NCBI GenBank assembly: GCA_965371325.1
Contig: CBDUXZ010000060.1
Coordinates: forward strand, 1 to 8,678
Source: CBDUXZ01 sp965371325 [NCBI: uncultured bacterium]
Lineage (GTDB): Bacteria > JAUYMQ01
DNA: 8,678 nt
Reading direction: 5' to 3'
The position numbers and the translations under genes are program-made. Below, in pieces: positions 1-6,242 of the stretch (position 1 is the stretch's first letter; each line of letters starts with the position of its first letter). A model generated the notes under the pieces. That model was given only the letters and a program-made list of their open reading frames with translations. It had not been told where the DNA came from and ran no database searches.

Positions 1-451
1 GAAAAAGGTACTCGATGGGAAGCGGACCCGACGCCAGGAAGGCGTTGACGCCGTCGGCATAGGCCTGGAGAATATCGCGCTCGCGCGTCGAGAGCACAGC
101 TTCAGAGCGTGCGGCCGCGCGGCGCAGGCCGACGGTGCGGTTTCCGATGTCGCTATTGAGCTGGCTCGCGCCGAAAATCTCGGCCAGATCACCACTCACC
201 TGACGGCGCAAGAGATCCATCTGGAAGAAGCGATCCCGGGCGTGCACGTAACCTTCCACCCGATTAAGATCGAGATCATTCTGCGCTATGATGTGCGGCA
301 CACCGTCGGTATCGAGCGTGACGCTCACGGGTTCGGTCAGCCCGGGCAGGACGATCGACGTGGCTGCGTGAGCGCCCGGCGGCAGCGCGAGCAGGGCGGC
401 GAAAAGAGAGAAGACAAACGTCAAAGAAGCTATTGTTCGTATGACTCGCAT
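1..451 (-). CDS. Penicillin acylase family protein (S45), N-terminal part, cut by the window edge
   Basis: The first 150 residues are visible and the gene continues beyond base 1. Residues 1-29 look like a Sec signal peptide: a basic start (MRVIRT), a hydrophobic core, and a likely cleavage site after AHA (residue 29). The mature part begins with the S45 pattern: an Asp-Thr-Asp-Gly-Val-Pro-His-Ile stretch (about 47-54), then GYVHARDRFFQMD (67-79) and LLRR followed by GDLAEIFG (87-94). This is the conserved start of the alpha chain in penicillin and acyl-homoserine-lactone acylases. The family is N-terminal-nucleophile amidohydrolases that are exported and self-cleave into alpha and beta chains. 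The catalytic beta-chain Ser and the substrate pocket lie outside the window, so the substrate cannot be told. The ATG at 451 is supported by GGGAGG (461-466, minus strand) 9 bases upstream. The next gene is divergent. I am confident of the family, not of the substrate. Confidence 0.88.
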   Translation of the reverse strand, partial: MRVIRTIASLTFVFSLFAALLALPPGAHAATSIVLPGLTEPVSVTLDTDGVPHIIAQNDLDLNRVEGYVHARDRFFQMDLLRRQVSGDLAEIFGASQLNSDIGNRTVGLRRAAARSEAVLSTRERDILQAYADGVNAFLASGPLPIEYLF

Positions 452-726
452 TGGATCGGCCCTCCCAACAGAAATGTGTCACGAGACAATCAGGAACCCG
501 TTGAAGTGGTGTTGGAACGCTAATTATAAAGCAAGAAACGTGCCTCCCGAGGGGCGGGCGGGCGCCTAAAAAGAGGGCCTAAATACGGGGGGTTTGGCGC
601 CGACCGCAGGCGAGGATGGGCGTCGTGCCTGGGGAGTGGAAAACTTTTCGCGTAAATGGGCAAAGTTTTTCCGCGCCACCCCCATGTCATGTGACGCCCC
701 CCCCTAAACTCTTGGGGTCTGACCCC
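452..726. other. Divergent intergenic region between acylase and transporter genes
   Basis: This stretch separates two outward-facing genes. The left half is more AT-rich and holds candidate promoters on both strands near 501-530. The right half (about 638-727) holds inverted repeats and a C8 run (697-704). An open frame from 616 runs through the right half into the transporter, but its product there (rich in Pro, with no transporter similarity) looks non-coding. I see no RNA gene and no clear terminator. Confidence 0.6.
501..530. promoter_or_regulatory. Candidate overlapping divergent promoters
   Basis: On the minus strand 523-528 reads TATAAT, a perfect sigma-70 -10 hexamer, about 70 bases upstream of the acylase start, but no good -35 lies at the usual distance. 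On the plus strand TTGAAG (501-506) and TATAAA (525-530) are separated by 18 bases and face the transporter gene. Both calls rest on consensus matching only. The local drop in GC in an otherwise GC-rich region adds mild support. Confidence 0.3.
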
Positions 727-727
727 A
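638..727. repeat. Palindromic repeat-like element abutting the transporter start
   Basis: Two inverted repeats lie here. The first has arms GGAAAACTTT (638-647) and AAAGTTTTTCC (662-672), complementary except for one extra T. The second is TGGGGTC-T-GACCCCA (713-727), a perfect palindrome with 7-base arms around one central base. A run of eight C (697-704) lies between them. The last base of the palindrome is the A of the transporter ATG. Short palindromes like GGGGTCTGACCCC resemble REP-type dispersed repeats, some of which are linked to REP-associated tyrosine transposases. That link is from memory, and no transposase gene is present here. It could also simply be regulatory. Confidence 0.42.
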
Positions 728-2091
728 TGATTTTACGAAACGATAAGACCGCCGGCGGGCGGGCGCCTCTTCTCGAGCGGTTGGCGCTTCACAGGCCCGA
801 GATGCGCGCCTGGGCGATGTATGACTGGGCGAACTCCGCGATGGTCACCACCGTCGTCGCGGCGGTTTTTCCGATCTACTTCAACAACGTCGCCGCCGTG
901 AATCTTCCGGAAGGCGTGGCCATGCAGCGCTTCGCCCTCGCCACCGCGCTCGGCCTTGCCCTGATCGCCGTCATCTCACCGGTACTCGGGGCCATCGCCG
1001 ATTTTACCGCGGCAAAGAAGCGCTTCCTGGGCGGCTTTCTCGCCGTCGGTTGTCTCGCCACAGCCTGCATGTTCTTCATTCACCGGGGAGACTGGCTGCT
1101 TGCGCTCGCGCTCTTCGTTCTTGCCAACATCGGCGCCGCGGGCTCCTTCGTCTTCTACGACTCGCTGCTCCCCCACGTCGCGCGCTCGAACGAAATGGAT
1201 CGCCTCTCCACATCGAGCTACGCGCTCGGTTACCTCGGCGGGGGGCTCCTTCTCACGCTGAACCTCGCGTGGATTCTCAAGCCCGGCCTGTTCGGCCTGC
1301 CCGCGGGCGAGTACCTGACCGATGCGCAATCAACACTCCCCGCGCGACTGGCGTTTCTGTCCGTGGCCCTCTGGTGGCTCGGCTTCTCCATTCCGCTTCT
1401 GCGCCGCGTGCCCGAGCCCCCGCGCTTTCTCGAATCAGATGAGCGGCTCGACATGATGGCCGTCCGCGTCGCCTTCACGCGCATTGGCGAAACGGTGCGG
1501 GAGCTTCGCGGCTACAGGCAGGCCTTCCTCATGCTGCTCGCCTTTCTCATATACAACGACGGGATTGGAACGATCATTCGCATGGCGGTCATCTACGGCG
1601 CGGAGATCGGGATCGGGCGAAACGCGCTCATCGGCGCAATCGTACTGGTTCAGTTTGTCGGCATTCCCTTCGCGCTGCTGTTCGGTGCGGTAGCCTCGCG
1701 AATCGGCGCAAAGCGCTGCGTCCTCATCGGGCTGGTCGTTTATGCCGGAATCACCGTACTTGCGTTTTTCATGCAGACGGCGACCCATTTCTTCGCCCTC
1801 GCCATCCTGGTCGGCATGGTCCAGGGCGGAACCCAGGCGCTCAGCCGATCGCTCTTTGCAAGCATGATCCCCCGGCACAAGTCGGCCGAGTTCTTCGCGT
1901 TCTTCGCTATTGCGGAGAAGTTCGCCGGAATCTTCGGCCCCGCCCTCTTCGCGGTCGTCATCATGCTGACCGGGTCAAGCCGAAACGCGATCATCAGCGT
2001 AATGCTCTTCTTTGTCGTTGGAGGGCTGCTTCTGCTCAAGGTCAACGAGGCGGAAGGAAGGCGTGTGGCCCGGGAGGCCGATGCTCCTTAA
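727..2091 (+). CDS. UMF1/Atg22-type MFS transporter
   Basis: A 454-residue polytopic inner-membrane protein with about 12 hydrophobic segments, the usual size for the family. Near the N-terminus LLERLALHRPEMRAWAMYDWANS (split here: LLERLALHRPEM at 15-26, then RAWAMYDWANS at 27-37) carries the YDWANS signature of the UMF1/Atg22-like branch of the major facilitator superfamily. Charged loops such as ADFTAAKKR and VASRIGAKR occupy the positions of the typical MFS cytoplasmic loops between helices 2-3 and 8-9. Substrates of bacterial UMF1 proteins are mostly unknown; the yeast relative Atg22 is a vacuolar amino-acid effluxer, so small-molecule export is a guess. I chose ATG 727 because homologues typically begin shortly before the LLERL segment. 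GGGG (714-717) gives only a weak ribosome site. An ATG at 616 would add 37 Pro-rich residues encoded by the repeat-like segment; ATG 802 would remove the conserved lead-in. The stop overlaps that of the convergent hydrolase gene. Confidence 0.88.
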   Translation: MILRNDKTAGGRAPLLERLALHRPEMRAWAMYDWANSAMVTTVVAAVFPIYFNNVAAVNLPEGVAMQRFALATALGLALIAVISPVLGAIADFTAAKKRFLGGFLAVGCLATACMFFIHRGDWLLALALFVLANIGAAGSFVFYDSLLPHVARSNEMDRLSTSSYALGYLGGGLLLTLNLAWILKPGLFGLPAGEYLTDAQSTLPARLAFLSVALWWLGFSIPLLRRVPEPPRFLESDERLDMMAVRVAFTRIGETVRELRGYRQAFLMLLAFLIYNDGIGTIIRMAVIYGAEIGIGRNALIGAIVLVQFVGIPFALLFGAVASRIGAKRCVLIGLVVYAGITVLAFFMQTATHFFALAILVGMVQGGTQALSRSLFASMIPRHKSAEFFAFFAIAEKFAGIFGPALFAVVIMLTGSSRNAIISVMLFFVVGGLLLLKVNEAEGRRVAREADAP

Positions 2092-2825
2092 AGCTTCAGG
2101 ACGAGACCGTCGTCGGCCGTCTCGAAGCCGCAGGTGCCCCGCCGGTTGGTCATCTCGGGACCGAGATGCGTCAGGATGATCCGACCGCAGTCGAACCTAT
2201 GCTTGTGCGCCTCGAGCTGGAGGTAGTTGAGGTGGTAGGGGAAATCGCCGTCGTACTGGGTGCATTCGCTGATGAAGAGTTCGGCCCCCCGGACGAGATC
2301 CGGGAGCTCTTCGAACCATCCCGTGTCGCCGCTGTAAGCAATACGGAAGTCCTCCGTATCGACCATCACCCCGTGGGGCAGCGCGTCGGCCTGGTGGTTG
2401 GTTTCGAAAGCGCGGATGCCGACCGGACCGGCCGCCATCTCCCTGCCAACGTCGAAGGCCTCGTAACAAATCTCGAAGGGCCACCCCCCCCCATCCATAC
2501 GGTGGCCCAGCGCCAGAGAGGCCGCCTCGATTTTTTCACGAACGTTTCCCGGGCCCACGATATGGATCGGCCGCCGGCGAACATCCTCATACTTTGCCGC
2601 AAGGAGAAAAAGCGGGACCCCGCCGAAGTGATCGCCGTGATAGTGGGTGATGACGATGGTGTCGATCTCGTCGCGCGGCACCTGAAGCGCCACGAGGCCG
2701 GTGAGGGTTGTAGGACCGCAGTCCAGCAGCGCGGCACCCCTCTTCGCGCGCAGAAGTATGGCGGACTGTCGCCGGCCGCCGGCACCAAAGGCGTCGCTCG
2801 TTCCGACGAAGATGACCTCGCTCAT
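2088..2825 (-). CDS. Metallo-beta-lactamase-fold hydrolase, RNase Z-like
   Basis: A 245-residue cytoplasmic protein of the metallo-beta-lactamase superfamily. The sequence opens with the beta strand VIFVGTSDAFG, typical of the RNase Z/PhnP-like branch. The dinuclear metal site appears complete: HYHGDH (H61, H63, D65, H66), H144 in ETNH, D167 in YSGDTGW and H220 in LTHLG. The long exosite arm of true tRNA-processing RNase Z is not evident, so a small-molecule or phosphodiester hydrolase is as likely; the substrate is unknown. ATG 2825 is preferred, with GGAGG (2830-2834) 4 bases upstream. A TTG at 2828 would sit only one base from that site. Residues 112-114 are three Gly encoded by nine consecutive G. 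The gene lies downstream of the radical SAM gene on the same strand with a 184-base gap, so co-transcription is possible but not shown. Confidence 0.87.
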   Translation of the reverse strand: MSEVIFVGTSDAFGAGGRRQSAILLRAKRGAALLDCGPTTLTGLVALQVPRDEIDTIVITHYHGDHFGGVPLFLLAAKYEDVRRRPIHIVGPGNVREKIEAASLALGHRMDGGGWPFEICYEAFDVGREMAAGPVGIRAFETNHQADALPHGVMVDTEDFRIAYSGDTGWFEELPDLVRGAELFISECTQYDGDFPYHLNYLQLEAHKHRFDCGRIILTHLGPEMTNRRGTCGFETADDGLVLKL

Positions 2826-3009
2826 CAAACCTCCAGGAGGCGGCGGGAGGCGTGGCTATCGTGCAGCCAGTTTGCCGTGGCGGATGGCCGAGTGCAAGCC
2901 CGACCTGCGGACGTTTTCGGGCCTCAGTTACCTTTCGGCCACAAGGGTTTCAGCCAGGAGTGCGTTATGCCTTCCCCTGGAGAGGAGGCGATAAAAATCG
3001 AGGCATGGA
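2826..3009. other. Gap between radical SAM and hydrolase genes
   Basis: These 184 bases lie between two minus-strand genes. The only functional site I can support is the Shine-Dalgarno sequence for the hydrolase, GGAGG on the minus strand at 2830-2834. It is part of the palindrome CCTCC-A-GGAGG (2830-2840). I find no convincing promoter, terminator hairpin with a U-run, or small gene, so I cannot decide whether the two genes form an operon. Confidence 0.5.
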
Positions 3010-4131
3010 TCACGCTGAAGGAGCGGCGTAATCTTTCATGCGCACGGGGAGGCGCTTCGGGCCCCAGCACCCCGGGTCGGATTCGAAAACACCGGCACAC
3101 CGGGTCCGGCAGGCGGCGCAGCGGCCCCCGGCATCGAGATTCCAGCGCGTCAGCACGTACCAGTCCCGCCCGATGATCTTCTCGCCGCAGTGGTGGCAGT
3201 AGGTGCTTCCCCCGCTCTCATCGTGAACGTTGCCCGTGTAGGCGTAGCGGACCCCGTTTTTCATTGCGATGTTGCGCGCCATCGCGAGCGTGGCGGGGGG
3301 CGTAGGGGGGGTGTCGAGCATCCGCCAATCGGGATGGAATGCCGTGAAGTGCATCGGGACATCCGGTCCGAGGTTCTCCACCACCCAGGCCGTCATCTCT
3401 TCGATCTCCGTCTCCGAATCGTTCTCGCCGGGAATGAGAAGCGTGGTGAGCTCGATCCAGACATCGGTTTCGCGTTTCAGATAAACGAGGGTCTCGAGAA
3501 CGGGCTGGAGGCGGCCCGCGCAGATCTGTTTGTAGAAGCGTTCCGTGAACGCCTTCAGATCGACGTTGGCGGCGTCGATGTGGCGGAAGAGTTCGGCGCG
3601 GGGCTCCGGGCAGATCTCGCCGGCCGTGACCGCCACGGTCTTGATCCCCCCCGCATGGCAGGCCTCGGCCACATCCACGGCGTACTCGAGAAAGATGACC
3701 GGATCGTTGTAGGTGAAGGCGACGCTCCGGCACCCGAGATCCGCCGCCCCCCGCGCAATCATTTCCGGCGAAGCCGCGTCGGCCAGAATATCCGTCTCGC
3801 GCGACTTGCTGATGTCCCAGTTCTGGCAGAACCGGCACGCGAGATTGCAGCCCGCCGTTCCGAAGGAGAGTGTGGGGGTGCCAGGGAGGAAATGATTGAG
3901 CGGTTTTTTCTCGATGGGATCCACGCAAAAGCCGCTCGACCGGCCGTAGGTCATGAGCACGATCGCATCGCCCCGGCGCTCCCGCACGAAGCAGAGTCCG
4001 CGCTGCCCTTCCCGGAGCTGGCAGAAGCGGGGGCAGAGATCGCACTGGACTTTTCCGCCGGCGAGGGGGTGCCAGTAGCGGGTGGGCCAATCGCCGGATG
4101 AAATGCCGCCTGAAGGCGTTTTTTCGGCCAT
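3010..4131 (-). CDS. amrS: AmmeMemoRadiSam system radical SAM enzyme
   Basis: A 373-residue radical SAM enzyme. The SAM-binding [4Fe-4S] motif is C95-x3-C99-x2-C102 within GCNLACRFCQNW. An N-terminal Cys cluster (C30, C33, C37, C47) precedes it. The central barrel carries FTYNDP (139-144), NVDLKAF (189-195), LLIPGEND (231-238) and HFTAFHPD (261-268). The C-terminus has YTGNVHD (298-304) followed by a likely zinc ribbon (C312-x2-C315 and C338-x2-C341). This arrangement is that of the AmmeMemoRadiSam radical SAM family, relatives of pyruvate-formate-lyase activating enzymes. These proteins co-occur with AMMECR1-like (A) and Memo-like (B) proteins; the modification they catalyse is, to my knowledge, unresolved. 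ATG 4131 was chosen because the open frame to 4305 crosses into the start of the divergent Memo-like gene and adds residues unlike the family. Purine-rich sequence (GAGAGG, GGGAAG) precedes the start. Confidence 0.92.
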   Translation of the reverse strand: MAEKTPSGGISSGDWPTRYWHPLAGGKVQCDLCPRFCQLREGQRGLCFVRERRGDAIVLMTYGRSSGFCVDPIEKKPLNHFLPGTPTLSFGTAGCNLACRFCQNWDISKSRETDILADAASPEMIARGAADLGCRSVAFTYNDPVIFLEYAVDVAEACHAGGIKTVAVTAGEICPEPRAELFRHIDAANVDLKAFTERFYKQICAGRLQPVLETLVYLKRETDVWIELTTLLIPGENDSETEIEEMTAWVVENLGPDVPMHFTAFHPDWRMLDTPPTPPATLAMARNIAMKNGVRYAYTGNVHDESGGSTYCHHCGEKIIGRDWYVLTRWNLDAGGRCAACRTRCAGVFESDPGCWGPKRLPVRMKDYAAPSA

Positions 4132-4180
4132 GCTTCCCGAACCTCTCAGACTCTCCTTGCCACCCACAGGCCCCGGCAGC

Positions 4181-4209
4181 ATTCTATGGGCCTGCGGGCC
4201 GCCCCGCAA
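4181..4209 (-). promoter_or_regulatory. Candidate sigma-70 promoter for the radical SAM gene
   Basis: On the minus strand TTGCGG (4204-4209) and TAGAAT (4181-4186) are separated by exactly 17 bases, about 50 bases upstream of ATG 4131. The -10 matches consensus at five of six positions; the -35 matches at only three. The spacer contains the inverted repeat TGCGGG-CCGC-CCCGCA (4193-4208), which could be an operator or chance in GC-rich DNA. I see no equally good promoter for the divergent Memo-like gene. Confidence 0.3.
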
Positions 4210-4285
4210 TGAGAGGACGCGCAAAAGGCCGAGGCAGGCCGGGTCACCCACGACAATGGGCACCGACAACAGGGGATGCGTACCC

Positions 4286-5080
4286 ATGACGAGCGAAACC
4301 GACACGCGAAAACCGGCCGCTGCGGGCCTCTTCTATCCCGCCGAGGCGGAAGAGCTCCGTGAAACCGTTCGCCGTTTCCTGGGAGCCCATCCGGGCGAAG
4401 GGAGCGCGCCCAAGGCCATCATTGTTCCCCACGCCGGCTACGTTTACTCCGGACCGATCGCGGCTTCCGCTTACGCCAGGGTGGCCGTGGCACGCGAAAC
4501 GATCCGGAATGTTGTTCTTCTCGGCCCTTCCCATCGCGTCCGGTTCAGTGGACTGGCGGCCAGCGGCTCCGACGCCTTCGAGACACCCCTCGGCGAGGTT
4601 CCAATCGACAGACGGGCGATCGCGTCAGTGATGGAGCTTCCGCAGGTTTGCGTCCTCGACGCCGCACACCGCACAGAGCACAGTCTCGAAGTTCAAATTC
4701 CCTTCCTGCAGATGATTCTCGACGCGTTCGTGCTGGTGCCCTTCGCGGTGGGAGACGTGGAGGCGCCGACGGTGGCAGAAGTGATCGAGAAGCTCTGGGG
4801 CGGGGAAGAAACCCTAATCGTCGTCAGCTCCGATCTCAGTCACTACCACGACTACGACACCGCATGCGGGCGGGATGAGGGCACGGCCGGGGCCATCGAG
4901 GCGCTTCGCTACGAGGACATTCAGTATGACGACGCCTGCGGGCGGGATCCCGTCAACGGGCTGCTCTATCTCGCCCGCCAGAAGGGAATGAAGGCAACGC
5001 GTCTCGATCTTCGAAACTCCGGCGACACGGCGGGCGACCCGGATCGGGTCGTGGGCTACGGTGCCTTCGCCTTCGCATGA
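4286..5080 (+). CDS. amrB: AmmeMemoRadiSam system protein B (Memo-like)
   Basis: A 264-residue soluble protein of the MEMO1 family, related in fold to class III extradiol dioxygenases. The start RKPAAAGLFYPA (8-19) is typical. Metal-site residues match those of human MEMO1 (His, His, Cys): H49 in VPHAGYVYSG, H83 in GPSHR and C218 in ACGRDPVNGLL. EHSLEVQIPFL (131-141) and SSDLSHYH (181-188) are also conserved. Human MEMO1 is reported to bind iron or copper; the bacterial role is unsettled. ATG 4286 puts the family start at the N-terminus and has AGGGGA (4271-4276) 9 bases upstream. In-frame ATGs at 4256 and 4082 only add unconserved residues. The gene is divergent from its radical SAM partner across 154 bases. 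An odd feature is that YD-x-ACGRD occurs twice, at 190-197 and 214-221; only the second copy is the usual Cys motif. Confidence 0.92.
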   Translation: MTSETDTRKPAAAGLFYPAEAEELRETVRRFLGAHPGEGSAPKAIIVPHAGYVYSGPIAASAYARVAVARETIRNVVLLGPSHRVRFSGLAASGSDAFETPLGEVPIDRRAIASVMELPQVCVLDAAHRTEHSLEVQIPFLQMILDAFVLVPFAVGDVEAPTVAEVIEKLWGGEETLIVVSSDLSHYHDYDTACGRDEGTAGAIEALRYEDIQYDDACGRDPVNGLLYLARQKGMKATRLDLRNSGDTAGDPDRVVGYGAFAFA

Positions 5081-5224
5081 AAGCGCCCGGGCGGAGGATC
5101 AATTTTCCCGGGGTGCCCGCGGATGGCGAGCGAGCCGCCTCTCCCCGGGCGGCCGGAGCCGGAGTAGGGTAGGTTTAGGTTACGGAGAGGGAGCAGCCTT
5201 GAGGGTGGTGGGTGGAGGAAGCCG
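5081..5224 (+). promoter_or_regulatory. Leader region upstream of nadA with inverted repeat
   Basis: This gap between the Memo-like gene and nadA is very GC-rich on its left side. It contains a perfect inverted repeat, GCCGCC (5134-5139) and GGCGGC (5148-5153), with an 8-base loop. There is no following T-run, so it is not a clear intrinsic terminator. GGAGG (5214-5218) lies 6 bases before the nadA ATG and is a good ribosome binding site. I find no convincing promoter or known riboswitch, so read-through from the upstream gene is possible. Confidence 0.4.
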
Positions 5225-6238
5225 ATGGCAACCGAGAAGGCCCTGAAGAGCCAGCCGGAAGAGGCGGCGTACGTTCCCGAGCGATTCCGGATCGCGGATC
5301 GCGCGGCGATCGATCGCCTCTCCGGAGAGATTCGCGCGCTGGCGAAGAAGAAGAACGCCCTCATTGTGGCGCATAACTACCAGCTTCCCGAGGTTCAGGA
5401 TGTCGCCCATTACGTGGGGGATTCCCTGGGGCTCGCCAGGGAAGCGCAGAGGGCCGAGCACGAGCGCATCGTCTTTTGCGGCGTCCACTTCATGGCCGAG
5501 TCGGCCAAGATTCTGAACCCCGACAAGAAAGTGCTTCTTCCGAATCTCTCCGCCGGCTGTGCGCTGGCGGATTCCATCAGTCCCGAGTCGCTCCAGGACT
5601 GGAAGGAGCGTTACCCCGACTACACCGTCGTGACCTACATCAACTCAACGGCCGACGTAAAGGCCATGTCTGACATCTGCTGCACCTCGGCCAACGCCGC
5701 CTCCGTCGCCCGGAGCCTCCCCGGAAAGAAGATCCTCTTCACGCCAGACCGGCATTTGGGAAACTGGGTCGCCAGGCAGGTGCCGGAAAAGGAGTTCGCC
5801 ATCTATGACGGCGTCTGCCCCACCCACGACGTCCTGCGCGACGCTTCGGTGGAGAGGGCCAGATCCTTCTCGCCCGACGCCGTGGTCATCGCCCACCCGG
5901 AGTGCCGCGAGGACGTCATCGCAATGGCAAACGAGGTCTGCTCCACGACCGGCATGATCGGGGCGGTCGAGCGCCACCCGGAAGCGAAGACCTTCATCAT
6001 CGCCACGGAGTGGGCGATGATTCACCGCTTGAAGAGGGAATTCCCCGACAAGGAATTCGTCTCCGCGGACGGCTGCATCGGCTGCCGGCTTCACTGCCCG
6101 TACATGAAGATGAACGATCTTCCCGCCGTGAAGCGGGCCCTTGAAGAGGACGTCTTCGAAATCGAGGTGCCCGACGACGTCGCGACCGGCGCGCGCCGCG
6201 CATTGGAGCGCATGATGGCGGTTCCGCGGGACAACTGA
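5225..6238 (+). CDS. nadA: Quinolinate synthase NadA
   Basis: A 337-residue cytoplasmic [4Fe-4S] enzyme that condenses iminoaspartate (from NadB or aspartate dehydrogenase) with dihydroxyacetone phosphate to give quinolinate, the first pyridine precursor in de novo NAD synthesis. Family motifs are intact: AHNYQLPEVQDVAHYVGDS (49-67), FCGVHFMAESAKIL (84-97), the TPDRHLG loop (173-179), AHPEC (223-227), STTGM (240-244) and ATEWAM (260-265). The three cluster ligands of NadA correspond to C112 (SAGCALAD), C198 (GVCPTHD) and C291 (HCPYMKMN), with spacing like that of characterised NadA proteins. Two more Cys (C284, C287) form a CxxC near the third ligand, as in some other NadA proteins. The ATG at 5225 has GGAGG 6 bases upstream. 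nadB and nadC are not in the window. The gene lies downstream of the Memo-like gene on the same strand and converges with the c-di-GMP gene. Confidence 0.96.
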   Translation: MATEKALKSQPEEAAYVPERFRIADRAAIDRLSGEIRALAKKKNALIVAHNYQLPEVQDVAHYVGDSLGLAREAQRAEHERIVFCGVHFMAESAKILNPDKKVLLPNLSAGCALADSISPESLQDWKERYPDYTVVTYINSTADVKAMSDICCTSANAASVARSLPGKKILFTPDRHLGNWVARQVPEKEFAIYDGVCPTHDVLRDASVERARSFSPDAVVIAHPECREDVIAMANEVCSTTGMIGAVERHPEAKTFIIATEWAMIHRLKREFPDKEFVSADGCIGCRLHCPYMKMNDLPAVKRALEEDVFEIEVPDDVATGARRALERMMAVPRDN

Positions 6239-6242
6239 TACT

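Noticed and set aside
276-482. Minus-strand open frame of 68 codons starting at 482
   Set aside because: It is in a different frame from the clear S45 acylase reading frame that covers the same bases and runs to the window edge.
616-726. Extended N-terminus of the transporter from ATG 616
   Set aside because: The 37 extra residues are Pro-rich, encoded by the inverted-repeat segment, and unlike the family. The conserved lead-in begins only after ATG 727.
2830-2840. Palindrome CCTCC-A-GGAGG as an RNA hairpin hiding the hydrolase ribosome site
   Set aside because: With a single base in the middle no stable RNA loop can form from these arms alone. It is best read as a ribosome binding site with chance symmetry.
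2166-3176. Long plus-strand open frame of 336 codons opposite the hydrolase gene
   Set aside because: It lies antisense to a gene with a complete metal-binding motif set, and its product shows no recognisable domain. Long antisense frames are expected in GC-rich DNA.
3190-4101. Plus-strand open frame of 303 codons opposite the radical SAM gene
   Set aside because: It is fully antisense to a clear radical SAM enzyme, and the product is a charged, repetitive-looking sequence with no family features.
4132-4305. Upstream extension of the radical SAM protein from 4305
   Set aside because: It overlaps the start of the divergent Memo-like gene, and its residues do not resemble the family N-terminus.
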